49,107 nucleotides of DNA, taken from assembly GCA_005778225.1 (NCBI GenBank), contig SXPC01000133.1, positions 1 through 49,107 on the forward strand, written 5' to 3'. Shown piece after piece: positions 19,009-28,150 of this stretch. The notes beneath the pieces are model-generated. The model did not search any database and was not told the DNA's origin. It saw only the letters and a program-made list of their open reading frames with translations. Numbering within the stretch: position 1 is the stretch's first letter; each line of letters starts with the position of its first letter. Source of the stretch: Planctomyces sp. (GTDB lineage Bacteria; Planctomycetota; Planctomycetia; Planctomycetales; Planctomycetaceae). Both the position numbers and the translations under genes were made by a program.

Positions 19009-19542
19009 ATGACGCCCTACGAAGAAATCGAAACGATTGCCGACTTTCTCCCTGATGAAGGGAAAACGGTCACGCTGACCCGCCGTAAAGGGCAGCTGGT
19101 TGTCGAAGACACTTCGCTTCACCAAAAGCAGCAACAAGATCTCGTGATTCAGGAACGCATGCTGGCTGCGAAACAACGTGTCGCTGAAGAGACCTTGTTC
19201 GGCCACCTCGTTCAGGCTAACGAGCGACTGCAGCATTATTCGATTAAAAATTTCCTGTTCACTCTTCTGGCGATCTACTCCGTCAGCGTTGGGGTGCATT
19301 ACTACATGGGCTGGTCGGCAGTGAATATTCCTGTTGTCGCGGGGATGGCGCTGCTGTTTGTGTCTGGTTACATTCTCAATGAACGGTCAGAACTGAAGAA
19401 ACGCTTTATTTATCATGTTTGTCCAGAACTCGACCGTGTGCTGACCGACCGAAACATCGACAAATACCAGTTGCTGGGAATCATGCGCAATAACCGCGAT
19501 CTGGTGATGCTGGCTCGGGCAATCAGCCGGTGGACGAAGTAA
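19009..19542 (+). CDS. Small membrane protein, function unknown
   Basis: A protein of 177 aa. The N-terminal half is polar and contains a helical stretch rich in Gln/Lys (HQKQQQDLVIQERMLAAK). Two membrane segments follow at about residues 82-100 and 104-122, and a C-terminal basic region of about 50 residues ends in AISRWTK. No family recognised. It ends within a few bases of the esterase gene start, so the two may be co-transcribed. Confidence 0.6.
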   Translation: MTPYEEIETIADFLPDEGKTVTLTRRKGQLVVEDTSLHQKQQQDLVIQERMLAAKQRVAEETLFGHLVQANERLQHYSIKNFLFTLLAIYSVSVGVHYYMGWSAVNIPVVAGMALLFVSGYILNERSELKKRFIYHVCPELDRVLTDRNIDKYQLLGIMRNNRDLVMLARAISRWTK

Positions 19543-19547
19543 GTAAA

Positions 19548-20387
19548 ATGATGACGCGAGGGACAGCTCTCTTCCTGGGGATTGTGATCTGTTCTCTCGC
19601 GAATGCCCAGGATCAAGATCAGCCGAATTCGATTTCGGTTGTCTATAAAACAGTCGGCGAAAAATCGCTCTTCATGGACGTTCTCGTTCCGCCGGTGCGC
19701 TCGCCGGCGGAAAAGCGTCCTGCGATTGTGTTCTTCCATGGCGGCGGCTGGGTTGGTGGGCCGCTGAAGCAGTTTGCGATGCAGGCGAAGTATTTTCAGT
19801 CGCGTGGGACTGTCTGCTTTCTAGTGCAGTACCGCCTGCTCGATAAGGACGATCATCATCCACCGACGATCTGCATTGAGGATGCACGAGATGCTTTTGG
19901 GTTTATCCAATCTCACGCGGATGAGTACTCAATCGATCCAGAAAGAATTGCAGGAGCCGGCGGCTCAGCGGGTGGGCATCTTGCAGCGGCGTGTGGGATG
20001 ATTGATGTAGAGGGGAAGCCTTTTGCGGCTCGACCGAAAGCACTGATGCTCTTCAACCCGGTTTACGATAATGGTCCCGGGCAATGGGGAGCAGGACGAG
20101 TGGGTGATCGCTATCTGGAATTTTCTCCAGCCCATAATATCTCGGCTGATGATCCTCCGACGATTGTGTTCTTCGGCACGAAGGACAAGCTGGTGACGGT
20201 GGAAACTGCTCAGGCGTTTCAGAAGAAGATGCAGGATGTCGGAGTGAGAAGCGACTTAGTGCTCTATGAAGGGGCTGGACACGGTTTTTTCAATTCGGAC
20301 AAACCGCCGGAGAACTATCAGGAACAGACTCTGAAAGCAGCAGATGACTTCCTGGTTTCACTGGGGTGGCTCAAATCGCAGGAGTAA
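19548..20387 (+). CDS. Exported alpha/beta hydrolase (BD-FAE/carboxylesterase-like)
   Basis: A protein of 279 aa from the ATG at 19548, chosen because it gives a clean signal peptide (MMTRGTALFLGIVICSLANA, then QDQ). The frame also opens at a GTG at 19530. Catalytic features are FFHGGGWVGG (HGGG oxyanion hole), GAGGSAGGH (nucleophile Ser), the acid in FFGTKDKLV and the His in GAGHGFFN. This is the pattern of the lipase/esterase group with HGGG and GxSxG (esterase/lipase-like, BD-FAE). The likely role is hydrolysis of acyl or feruloyl esters on polysaccharides in the periplasm or outside the cell. Confidence 0.85.
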   Translation: MMTRGTALFLGIVICSLANAQDQDQPNSISVVYKTVGEKSLFMDVLVPPVRSPAEKRPAIVFFHGGGWVGGPLKQFAMQAKYFQSRGTVCFLVQYRLLDKDDHHPPTICIEDARDAFGFIQSHADEYSIDPERIAGAGGSAGGHLAAACGMIDVEGKPFAARPKALMLFNPVYDNGPGQWGAGRVGDRYLEFSPAHNISADDPPTIVFFGTKDKLVTVETAQAFQKKMQDVGVRSDLVLYEGAGHGFFNSDKPPENYQEQTLKAADDFLVSLGWLKSQE

Positions 20388-20717
20388 GCGACCAGGCGGG
20401 CGGCAATTGGCTTTGAATCGAAAGTCAGATGAATTTCAGTGTCCGTTTGTGGTGATGTGACTGATTATTTTTGCTTTCTTGTTGGAAATCTGTGAGTGTG
20501 GATGAACTTTCTGGCCGGCTGGCTGGTTTAAGAATGTGTCCAGATCAATCTCACTCGCACCGTGCCGCTGTGGGGAGAACGTGTTGTTTCCTGAGACAGC
20601 CAGTTGGCAACCCTTCGCCTTTTGACTACGATTGAAGGTTGTTTGCAACGCCTTAACTGCGGACAGGACACTGTTTGCAGCGACAATGCTGTCGTTCTCT
20701 TCAGGAGACATCCATAA
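20388..20717. other. Leader/intergenic region upstream of thiC
   Basis: About 330 bases without a supported gene. A TPP riboswitch was looked for because thiC follows. Partial words (GGGGAG near 20575, CTGAGA near 20593, AACCCTT near 20611) are present, but the conserved second half of the aptamer is not. Only the ribosome-binding site CAGGAG about 13 bases before the thiC ATG is clear. Confidence 0.4.
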
Positions 20718-22547
20718 ATGATTAGTCGTAACGGTCAATCACACGCCTATCACCTTCCTCCGCTTGGTTTGAACCCATCGACAGAACGTCAGGGCACAAC
20801 TCCGGGAAGCTTCGCCAATAAGCCAGCCATTGCACCGGGACCGCAGGGGGCATACACGTTTTCTTCGCCCGATACGCCGGGAATGCCGAAGGCGTCTGAG
20901 AAGACGGCCTGGGACTTCATGCCGGATGGCTGGAGCATCAAGCCAGGCTTTGAGAACGATTACCACCAGGCCGCAGCCTGGCAGGCTCCGCACGGCTTCG
21001 AGCCATCAACGCAGTTGGAGTTCGCGCGTCTGGGAATCATCACGCGTGAAATGACGCGAGTCGCCGAGCGCGAGTCGCATCTGACGGCTGAGCAGGTTCG
21101 CGATGAAGTTGCCGCCGGCCGCATGGTCATCCCCGCCAACAAAGTTCACCTGGGTTACCAGCTGGATCCGATGTGTATCGGTCGTGCTTCGAAGACCAAA
21201 ATTAATGCGAACATGGGAGCCTCTCCGGTTTCGTCGAGCACGGACGAAGAAGTCGAGAAGCTGAAGTGGGCAGAAAAATGGGGCGCGGATACCGTCATGG
21301 ACCTCTCGACGGGGGGGAACCTGGATGAGTGTCGTGATGCGATCATCCGTAATTCGCTGGTTCCGATCGGGACGGTGCCGATTTATTCGATGATCATTGG
21401 CCGCAAGCTGAAGGATCTGAATGCCACGCATATTCTCGATATGCTCAAGCACCAGGCCAAGCAAGGGGTCGATTACTTCACGATTCACGCTGGCGTGCAG
21501 CGTGCTCACTTGCAGTACGTCAAGAATCGTCTGATCGGGATCGTCTCACGTGGCGGGTCTTTGCTGGCTAAGTGGATGATCGACAACGATGACGAAAACC
21601 CGATGTACACGCTGTGGGAAGACATTTGCGACGTGATGCGTGAGTATGACGTCACTTTCAGCATCGGGGACGGGCTGCGTCCCGGCGGGCTGGCGGATGC
21701 GACCGATCAGGCACAGCTGGCTGAGTTGTGCACTTTGGGAGAATTGACGGAACGCGCGTGGCGCAAGGGCGTCCAAGTAATGATCGAGGGGCCAGGACAC
21801 GTCCCGTTTGATCAAATCGAATATAACATGAAGTTGCAAAGGACTTTGTGCCACGGGGCACCGTTCTACGTGCTGGGTCCTCTTGTGACTGACATCTTTC
21901 CTGGGTATGATCATATCACCAGTTGCATAGGGGCGACCTCGGCTGCGTATCACGGGGCGAGCATGTTGTGCTACGTCACGCCGAAGGAGCACCTGGGACT
22001 TCCGAAAAAAGATGATGTCAAGCAGGGCTGCATTGCGTACAAAATCGCTGCGCACGCTGCGGATGTCGCGCTCGGCATTCCGGGAACTCGCGATCGAGAC
22101 GATGAGCTGACGAAAGCTCGTGCGGCTCTCAACTGGCAGAAGCACTTTGATTTGAGCTTCGATCCTGATACGGCTCGCGCGTATCACGATGAAGACCTCG
22201 ATGTGGATACCGATTTCTGCGCGATGTGTGGCCATGACTGGTGCAGCGTGCGGATCTCCAAGGAGATCGTCGAGTTCGCTTCGGGGAAAGACGCCAACTA
22301 CACGTGGGACAAAGCCAAGAAATCCGCGGCGTTGTCTGACGAGCAGAAGGCGATTCTCGAAAAACGAGGCGTTCTTTCGCCTGATGAAATTCATAAACTG
22401 GCCAGTAAGACCAAAAAGGTCATGGGCGCCGAAGCAGGGAAAGCCAACTGTCACAGCGACTACGTTGATGACAAGGAAGCTGTCGATCTGCAGAAGCAAC
22501 ATGATCTTCCTTTGCCAGTCGTCCCCTTAGAAACGATTTCCAAATAA
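20718..22547 (+). CDS. thiC: Phosphomethylpyrimidine synthase ThiC
   Basis: A protein of 609 aa, the usual length for bacterial ThiC. This radical-SAM enzyme converts aminoimidazole ribotide to hydroxymethylpyrimidine phosphate in thiamin synthesis. Diagnostic segments include [58 protein letters not shown] and the C-terminal 4Fe-4S site CAMCGHDWC (Cys-x2-Cys-x4-Cys). The Shine-Dalgarno CAGGAG lies upstream of the ATG. No other thi genes are visible in the window. Confidence 0.95.
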   Translation: MISRNGQSHAYHLPPLGLNPSTERQGTTPGSFANKPAIAPGPQGAYTFSSPDTPGMPKASEKTAWDFMPDGWSIKPGFENDYHQAAAWQAPHGFEPSTQLEFARLGIITREMTRVAERESHLTAEQVRDEVAAGRMVIPANKVHLGYQLDPMCIGRASKTKINANMGASPVSSSTDEEVEKLKWAEKWGADTVMDLSTGGNLDECRDAIIRNSLVPIGTVPIYSMIIGRKLKDLNATHILDMLKHQAKQGVDYFTIHAGVQRAHLQYVKNRLIGIVSRGGSLLAKWMIDNDDENPMYTLWEDICDVMREYDVTFSIGDGLRPGGLADATDQAQLAELCTLGELTERAWRKGVQVMIEGPGHVPFDQIEYNMKLQRTLCHGAPFYVLGPLVTDIFPGYDHITSCIGATSAAYHGASMLCYVTPKEHLGLPKKDDVKQGCIAYKIAAHAADVALGIPGTRDRDDELTKARAALNWQKHFDLSFDPDTARAYHDEDLDVDTDFCAMCGHDWCSVRISKEIVEFASGKDANYTWDKAKKSAALSDEQKAILEKRGVLSPDEIHKLASKTKKVMGAEAGKANCHSDYVDDKEAVDLQKQHDLPLPVVPLETISK

Positions 22548-22674
22548 GAGTGAGCTGACGATGCCGCCTTTTGTCAATCCGACAGACGCAATGACTCGAC
22601 GTCCAATTGCGGAAAAGAAACAAGGTGGCATTTTTGGCTGCTGGAAGCAGACCCCACGAGGTGGGTTCGTGCTC

Positions 22675-24774
22675 ATGGCTGCTCCGCCGCGGAAAAAGAA
22701 AAAGAGCGGGGGATCGAGTGGCTCGGTCCCTGTCGTTGACGCGGCGAAACTGCCAATGAACCCCAAGACTCTGGGGATCGTTGGTGGTGTCGTTGTGCTG
22801 GCGATCGTCGGGTACATTGGGGTCACCCAGCTCAACGAACACCAGAATGCGGCTCAGAATTCGGTCAGTCAACCGATTGCTCGTAACAATCCTGCGCCCG
22901 TCGTTGCCCCTCCTGCGGTTGATCCGAACCTGCCGACATCGCTTCCTGGGAATCCGCCTGCGGATACTCCGGTCGTCCCACCGAATCAGATACCGGCTCC
23001 GGGCGAGACCATGGAACGACGCTCGCCTGATCTCGCGACGACGACCGAGTCTACGACGAATCTCATGACGCCAGAGCGAATGAAACCGCCAGGGCTGAAT
23101 TCAGACGGAATGCCCCCTCTGACTGGCGAAGAAGCCCCAAAGCCGCCCGCAGTCAAAGGTGGAAGAAACCCACTGGTCGCGATGATCAAAGGGGGGGTAG
23201 GGCCCATTTTGGGACTGGGTACAGCGGGTAGTGGATCTGCTGATGCGACGCTGTTCATCACGCTGGAAGATGGTCAACACATTCCGGTAACGACTCAGGA
23301 ACATCAGGCTTATTTTCGTGGAGAACTGCAGAAAGAGCAGATCGAAAAGCTGATCTCCCGATCTCGGAATTTCTCGATCGATAATCCGACTTTTGAGCGG
23401 ATCGGCAATAGCAGTACGAGTCTCCTGGGAAGTCCGCTGATGGCCAGCCAGTTCGATGCGAATTCCATTCAGTCCTTTCTAGCTGTTGTGACGGTCAAGA
23501 AATCGAATGGTGATGTCGCGACGGCAACGGGATGCTTGATTCATCCCGATGGCGGGCTGATCGTGCCGGCAGAGACTCTCAAGGATGGGGTCGACCTGAC
23601 TGTTGAATTTCAGAACCAGAAATTCAAGACGTCCGAAATCGAAGTCGGGTATAGTGATCCTCGGACTCGTTTGGCATTTTTGAAGCTGCCAACTGATGGG
23701 CAGCAACTGCCTGTCGTTTCGATTGGCGATGCATCAAACGCCCTGCTGGGGATGCCTTTGCCGACGGTTGCAGGACCGATGTCCGTCTCGATCGTCAGTC
23801 TGAAAAATAACAAGGTTGAACGGACCGAAGTTCAGGCCCAACCGATCTTGTACCAGCTTCTGGCAGGTGAAACCGCGATCGCGGTTCCAGGATCGTGGCT
23901 GGACGTGACGTGTGACGCCGCTGAATCTGTTGGCAAGCCGATCTTCAACTCGACGGGGGCGCTGGTCGGTTACACGATTGCTCCTTCACTGGATAATCAG
24001 ACAGGGGTCATTGCCGTCGGGGCAGAGTCAATTCGTCCATTGGCGACGATTCAACTGATGAATCGTAATGCGACACCCGATGTTGCCTCCACAGGGTTAC
24101 CACCGTCGTCTGGAGTTCAGCGGCCCGCATTCGAAATGGTAGCTGAAGGCTCTGGGGTACCTCCTGCGATGAATCCCGCCGTGGAATCAGGGATGGGCCC
24201 AGGCATGACACTGGACCAGCAGCCAACGGATGAGGCTGTGCGCAAAGTTCAACAGCTGCTCTTTGCCCCCTCGATTGCCAATACGAAAAAAGGAGCCGAA
24301 CTGCTGACGTCCATTCGCTGGATTCAGTTGGGAACGCTGGTCAAAATGAATGTCGGGTCACCATCACCGCCGACGCTGTTGGGACGGATGATGAACACGC
24401 TGGGGCGTCAGAGTCTGGAGAAGACCGAGGTCAATATCGCGACGCCTGAAAAAGCAGATCAGGCGGCCGTGCTGATGTGTGTGATTAATTATAAGGTTCC
24501 TGCCCTGCCGCTGGATCCGACCGGCCTGACATCGCCTGCCGCTGCTCAGGATATCGACATGGTCTTCCGGCTTCTCGCGTTCGTGAAGGATCCCAAGGAT
24601 CCGTCTGGAAAGTCGTACCTACGAGTTCTGGAAGCTGAGCCGATGACGATTCGAGTCCCTACCTCGTTCCAGGAGCAAGGTGCTTCACGCACGATGAAGG
24701 AACAGCTCACGAACATGTATAACAAGTTCCACTCGGGGATTCGCAAGGCAAAACGAGATCTGGGGAAGTTGTAA
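22675..24774 (+). CDS. Membrane-anchored degenerate trypsin-like protein
   Basis: A protein of 699 aa from the ATG at 22675 (starting MAAPPRKKKKSGG). The frame is open upstream to 22561, but the basic start followed by a membrane segment (about residues 28-50, LGIVGGVVVLAIVGYIGV) fits better. A Pro/Asn-rich linker follows, then a chymotrypsin/HtrA-like beta-barrel at roughly residues 265-460: VVTVKKSNGDVATATGCLIH, TRLAFLKLP, and SVGKPIFNSTGALVGY. At these places active proteases have the catalytic His, Asp and GNSGGP Ser; here they are absent, so it looks catalytically dead. The C-terminal 200 residues are not recognised. Co-oriented after thiC. Confidence 0.65.
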   Translation: MAAPPRKKKKSGGSSGSVPVVDAAKLPMNPKTLGIVGGVVVLAIVGYIGVTQLNEHQNAAQNSVSQPIARNNPAPVVAPPAVDPNLPTSLPGNPPADTPVVPPNQIPAPGETMERRSPDLATTTESTTNLMTPERMKPPGLNSDGMPPLTGEEAPKPPAVKGGRNPLVAMIKGGVGPILGLGTAGSGSADATLFITLEDGQHIPVTTQEHQAYFRGELQKEQIEKLISRSRNFSIDNPTFERIGNSSTSLLGSPLMASQFDANSIQSFLAVVTVKKSNGDVATATGCLIHPDGGLIVPAETLKDGVDLTVEFQNQKFKTSEIEVGYSDPRTRLAFLKLPTDGQQLPVVSIGDASNALLGMPLPTVAGPMSVSIVSLKNNKVERTEVQAQPILYQLLAGETAIAVPGSWLDVTCDAAESVGKPIFNSTGALVGYTIAPSLDNQTGVIAVGAESIRPLATIQLMNRNATPDVASTGLPPSSGVQRPAFEMVAEGSGVPPAMNPAVESGMGPGMTLDQQPTDEAVRKVQQLLFAPSIANTKKGAELLTSIRWIQLGTLVKMNVGSPSPPTLLGRMMNTLGRQSLEKTEVNIATPEKADQAAVLMCVINYKVPALPLDPTGLTSPAAAQDIDMVFRLLAFVKDPKDPSGKSYLRVLEAEPMTIRVPTSFQEQGASRTMKEQLTNMYNKFHSGIRKAKRDLGKL

Positions 24775-24820
24775 GCGGATTGAACCTCAGAGAAAACCAG
24801 GCAGACGCAGATTAAAAGAA

Positions 24821-24855
24821 AAGCCCGATGACAAATCTTTGTCATCGGGCTTTTT
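24821..24855 (+). terminator. Intrinsic terminator, probably bidirectional
   Basis: A perfect stem (AAGCCCGATGACA with TGTCATCGGGCTT, extended by AA/TT pairs) is followed by a T-run. On the minus strand the A-rich stretch before the stem gives the matching U-tract. It lies between the convergent genes ending at 24774 and 24888. Confidence 0.9.
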
Positions 24856-24887
24856 GTCTGCAAAGGCGATCTGAGAATTCGTTTTTG

Positions 24888-25646
24888 TTATGACTGTGGA
24901 GAAAGTGTCTCGGTCGCTGTGGGAATCTCGCCTTTGATTTGTTTGGCGGCACTGGCAGCGGCTTCCTTGATGAGGTCACTGCCTTCTGTGGCGAGTTTCT
25001 CAATTTTTGCTAAGGCGTCCTGGGCAGCAGGGCCGCAGTTGCCCAGAGCGGAGACGGCGGTCAGGACGATGCTTTCGTTGGCGCTATCGAGGAGATTGAT
25101 GAGGGCCTGACGGGCGGTTTGATCGTCTGGTTTGATGACGGCAAGGCCTGCCGCGCAGTTGACCTTCACAAACTCGGAGGAATCGTCGAGGCCTTTGCGA
25201 AGGGCAGCTTCGAGGCTGTCTGCTTCGTGAGCGACCGCGGCAGCGATTGTGGAGGCCATTTCGCGCTGAATGTCATCCGTCGAAGCGAGCGCTTTCTCGA
25301 GTGCCGGGACGACATCTGCTTTGAGCTCGAGGAGTTCGCTGAAGCGTTTGTCCCAGCGGGTCGGGTCGGGTTCCTGGTAGGCAGCGACGAGGTCCTGGAA
25401 GAGTTCTTCTGCTTGCTTGGTGCGATCGACTTTGGGTTCCATGGGTGCCATCGTTGGCTCTGGGGAACTGACGACCGGTGAGGAAACCGGTGGCGAGAGG
25501 GTCGACGATTTTGGTGGTTGAGCGGGGTCAGCAGGGCGGGTCGCTGTGGGGGAAGCCGACGAGGGTGTGGTGCTGGTGGGCTTGTCGCCGCAGCCGGTGA
25601 CGGCGAGGCTGAGGGCGATGGCTGGGACTGTGAAGCGGGATGACAC
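24888..25646 (-). CDS. HEAT-repeat lipoprotein
   Basis: A protein of 252 aa with a signal peptide ending in a lipobox-like LAVTGC, so probably lipid-anchored, followed by a Ser/Thr/Pro-rich linker (residues 20-70). The rest is alpha-helical with repeated units of about 32 residues of HEAT/armadillo type (for example DVVPALEKALASTDDIQREMA, then EAALRKGLDDSSEFVKVNCA, then QALINLLDSANESIVLTAV). HEAT repeats form protein-binding solenoids; the partner is unknown. Convergent with the upstream gene across a terminator. Confidence 0.75.
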   Translation of the reverse strand: MSSRFTVPAIALSLAVTGCGDKPTSTTPSSASPTATRPADPAQPPKSSTLSPPVSSPVVSSPEPTMAPMEPKVDRTKQAEELFQDLVAAYQEPDPTRWDKRFSELLELKADVVPALEKALASTDDIQREMASTIAAAVAHEADSLEAALRKGLDDSSEFVKVNCAAGLAVIKPDDQTARQALINLLDSANESIVLTAVSALGNCGPAAQDALAKIEKLATEGSDLIKEAAASAAKQIKGEIPTATETLSPQS

Positions 25647-25757
25647 GGTCGGGAACCTTTGTGAGACGGAGAGGATGGCGAGGTGGGCGTACTTGGTACT
25701 TACTTTGAAGATAAATACAGAAGACAGGGGGTTGACACCCCCCGCTCGCCTAAGAGG

Positions 25758-26483
25758 TCAGCCGACAACTTTATGCAGGATTGCGATTTTCTGCCAGATC
25801 TTTCGTGAGAGGCCTGTCGTGAGGTCTTCCAGGTCATTGACGGCGGCGACTGATTGGGAGTCGGGGAAGTGTTCGACGTACAGGGCGGCGATCTTGCCGG
25901 TCAGGGAGAGCATTTCGGTGCAATAGTCGAGGTAGCGACCGAGCTCAAAGGCGTTCATGACCCGTTTGGGAGAAGAAGCGGTGTCGACGCCGATGAGAGT
26001 GGGATTGTTGTTGAGGCGTTCGGGGTCTTTGGTCAGCTGGTGCATATCGATGATGTGTGCCAGCGAGCGAAGTTCGTGAATCGCGGTGAGTGCTTTATGA
26101 CGTTTCCAGCGGTTTTCGAGTGTCATCAGGAAGAGTAAGGCAGCGCCGCCGATGATGATGTCGTTCATGCAGGCATCGAGGAATTCTGCGGCGGTGCGGA
26201 TGGTCCAGGGTTCGCTGGGATCGTGATCGAGCTGGCTGACCATGTAGATCGACATGACGATCAGGGAAGCGATCAGTGTGAAAATCGCGATGCGGAGCTT
26301 GATACTGGGGGCGGCAATGTCTGCGGCTGTGGAGCGGGCACGCTGGCCGATGAGTTTTAATTCGCTGCAGACTTTGGCAAGGCCGGCACTGGGGAAGCGT
26401 TCATGAATTCGCTTTTCCAGTTGCGCGATCGTTTCGACGATCAGTTCGGGCTTGAGTTTGAGAAAGGCTGCGCGTTTCGGCAC
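25758..26483 (-). CDS. Membrane protein, function unknown
   Basis: A protein of 241 aa with a charged helical N-terminal third, two membrane segments (about residues 85-105, IAIFTLIASLIVMSIYMV, and 130-148, DIIIGGAALLFLMTLE), and a cytoplasmic helical C-terminal domain. The region IHELRSLAHIIDMHQLTKDP is probably conserved. No family name recognised. It sits between the J-domain gene and the HEAT lipoprotein on the same strand with gaps of about 100 bases. Confidence 0.65.
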   Translation of the reverse strand: MPKRAAFLKLKPELIVETIAQLEKRIHERFPSAGLAKVCSELKLIGQRARSTAADIAAPSIKLRIAIFTLIASLIVMSIYMVSQLDHDPSEPWTIRTAAEFLDACMNDIIIGGAALLFLMTLENRWKRHKALTAIHELRSLAHIIDMHQLTKDPERLNNNPTLIGVDTASSPKRVMNAFELGRYLDYCTEMLSLTGKIAALYVEHFPDSQSVAAVNDLEDLTTGLSRKIWQKIAILHKVVG

Positions 26484-26489
26484 GAGTGA

Positions 26490-26570
26490 CTCCGGTTCGT
26501 GGAGGGAAGAAAGCTCACCACCAGGTCACAAAGTACACCAAGGATCACGAAGAGGTCTACAGTTGTGCCT
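26490..26570. repeat. Degenerate intergenic repeat
   Basis: The spacer contains words such as CACCAGGTCACAAAGTACAC and AAGGATCACGAAG that resemble the 'ACCACAGAGGTCACGGAGG' type of dispersed repeat seen complete at 34525-34637. Only one arm is visible. Confidence 0.3.
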
Positions 26571-26580
26571 GATTCGTTGA

Positions 26581-27315
26581 TTATCCAACGATGAAACTGC
26601 GAACAAGGTTCACGAGAAAAGGGGCTGCAAGGAGAATCATCCAGCCGGACTGCCAGTAGAACGACTCGTCGGTGCGGTGTTTGACGGGGTCCTTTTTGCG
26701 ATGATCGTGTTCCGCGATGCTGCCGGAGCGAAAGACGAGCAGGAGCCCTGCTGTTAAAAGCGCCATGAGAATGACGAGCAGCAGACGGTCATGCATGCCG
26801 CCTACGGTTCGGGTTTCTGCAAAGACGCGTCCCCGATTTTGCCAGTCGTACGCGAAGTAAGCCGTGATCGTGAGGGCGCCAACGCGGGAGAGGATGGGCA
26901 TCCAGTCGAAGTCGGACTTGCGGTCGTTGCCGAGGCTGGCGATCCAGCGTTCGAGTTCGCGAACCGCTTTCTCGCGACGTGCTTTTTCGACGGGATCAAT
27001 CGGAGCGGCGGGCGGAGTTGCTCTCGTACGGGAGGCGGTCGTTCGGGAGTGTGGGGTTGAGGGGGAGCGTCGTTGGGTGTTGTGGTGAACTCGTTCCTGG
27101 ACCCGAACGAGAAGGCGATCATATTTCGCGCGGCGTGATTCGTCTTTCAGAACGTGATAGGCGTCGGAGGCGGCTTTGAACTTCGCCGCAGATTCGGGAG
27201 TGCTATTGCGGTCGGGATGATGCTCGGAGGCGAGCTGTTTGTAGGCAGCCCGGATCTGCTCGTCGTTGGCAGACGGATCGAGGCCGAACAGGTCGTAGTA
27301 ATTCTCCGAGGGCAT
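26581..27315 (-). CDS. J-domain (DnaJ-like) membrane protein
   Basis: A protein of 244 aa. The N-terminal J domain (about residues 4-67) has the HPD motif in LASEHHPDRN and starts NYYDLFGLDPSANDEQIRAAY. A basic, Pro-rich linker follows, and the C-terminal half has three hydrophobic segments ending with VNLVRSFIVG. It lacks the Gly/Phe region and zinc fingers of true DnaJ, so it is a type III J protein, probably recruiting an Hsp70 to the membrane. Confidence 0.85.
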   Translation of the reverse strand: MPSENYYDLFGLDPSANDEQIRAAYKQLASEHHPDRNSTPESAAKFKAASDAYHVLKDESRRAKYDRLLVRVQERVHHNTQRRSPSTPHSRTTASRTRATPPAAPIDPVEKARREKAVRELERWIASLGNDRKSDFDWMPILSRVGALTITAYFAYDWQNRGRVFAETRTVGGMHDRLLLVILMALLTAGLLLVFRSGSIAEHDHRKKDPVKHRTDESFYWQSGWMILLAAPFLVNLVRSFIVG

Positions 27316-27433
27316 TTCTTTATGTTACGCGGATGGAGAGCAAAAACGAACCGGGGCGGGGAGGTTGAAAAGATGGGATTGACATGCACACACACCTGAC
27401 ATGAAATATTCCGAGAGAGCCACCCACTTTCTT

Positions 27434-27519
27434 CGTCCTGAAGGGACGATATCTATCAGCCCAGGATGAAATCCTGGGTATCACCATCGCGATTCCTCAC
27501 TCCGACCCTGTAAGGGTCG
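27434..27519. repeat. Cluster of three REP-like hairpins upstream of the RAYT gene
   Basis: Three short perfect hairpins occur: CGTCC..GGACG at 27434-27448, CCCAGGAT..ATCCTGGG at 27460-27478 and CGACCCT..AGGGTCG at 27503-27519. The second has the same stem core (CCCAGGA/TCCTGGG) as a hairpin downstream of the transposase. These are the likely recognition hairpins of the transposase. Confidence 0.7.
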
Positions 27520-27537
27520 CTCACCACGAATCACGCC

Positions 27538-27990
27538 ATGGCTCAATCGCTGGCGAAGATCTACATTCACATCATCTTCTCTACCAAAAATCGCGAACTG
27601 ATCCTTCACGACGACTGGCGTGAAGAATTGTTCAAGATTCTCGGCGGTTCTGCAAATGGGATCGGGTGCCAATCTCTTATCGTTGGCGGTATCGCTGACC
27701 ATGTTCACATGCTGTTTCAGCTCGGACGAACAATCTCCATCGCCGAGGTCGTGAAATCGCTCAAATCACAGTCCTCGTACTGGATTAATCAGACACGCAG
27801 CCTTCCCGTTCAATTCCATTGGCAAGCTGGTTACGCAGCCTTTTCCGTCAGCCAGTCGAACGTGGAAAAGGTGCGAGAATACATACAGCGTCAGCAAGAA
27901 CATCACATCAAAGAATCGTTCCAGGACGAATTAAGGACATGGCTAAAACGCTACGAAATCGAGTGGGACGAACGCTTCGTCTGGGATTGA
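27538..27990 (+). CDS. REP-associated tyrosine transposase (RAYT, IS200-like Y1)
   Basis: A protein of 150 aa. It starts MAQSLAKIYIHIIFSTKNR, the conserved beginning of Y1 transposases, has the HUH motif in DHVHML (about residue 60) and the nucleophile Tyr in KVREYIQRQ (about residue 120). Length and the C-terminus (KRYEIEWDERFVWD) match the RAYT group. It is a single intact copy surrounded by hairpins on both sides. It probably cuts and moves the associated REP sequences, as studied for RAYTs elsewhere. Confidence 0.9.
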   Translation: MAQSLAKIYIHIIFSTKNRELILHDDWREELFKILGGSANGIGCQSLIVGGIADHVHMLFQLGRTISIAEVVKSLKSQSSYWINQTRSLPVQFHWQAGYAAFSVSQSNVEKVREYIQRQQEHHIKESFQDELRTWLKRYEIEWDERFVWD

Positions 27991-28018
27991 TCGAGTGAGC
28001 AGCAGAATGTCGATGAAT

Positions 28019-28100
28019 CCACCCTTTCAGGGTGGGTGTCTATCACGATCCGAAACCCAGGACTTCGTCCTGGGCTGACAGAAATCGGCCCTTCAGGCCG
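28019..28100. repeat. Cluster of three REP-like hairpins downstream of the RAYT gene
   Basis: Hairpins are at 28019-28035 (CCACCCT..AGGGTGG), 28056-28074 (CCCAGGAC..GTCCTGGG) and 28086-28100 (CGGCC..GGCCG). The middle one shares its stem core with the hairpin at 27460-27478, and GTCTATCACGATCC near 28038 resembles ATATCTATCAGCCC at 27450. Confidence 0.7.
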
Positions 28101-28150
28101 GGGAATTGGGGCCGAAAGGAATTTGCATTCCGCTCGCCTTGGGGACAAGA

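Noticed and set aside
20560..20700. Possible TPP riboswitch before thiC
   Set aside because: CTGAGA and ACCC-like words are present, but the conserved GAACCTGAT..GG.AT.CC.GCG..AGGG half is missing.
20436..20738. 100-aa minus-strand frame in the thiC leader
   Set aside because: No ribosome-binding site and no recognisable protein; it overlaps the thiC start.
21546..22502. 318-aa minus-strand frame opposite thiC
   Set aside because: It is the shadow of a strongly conserved plus-strand gene.
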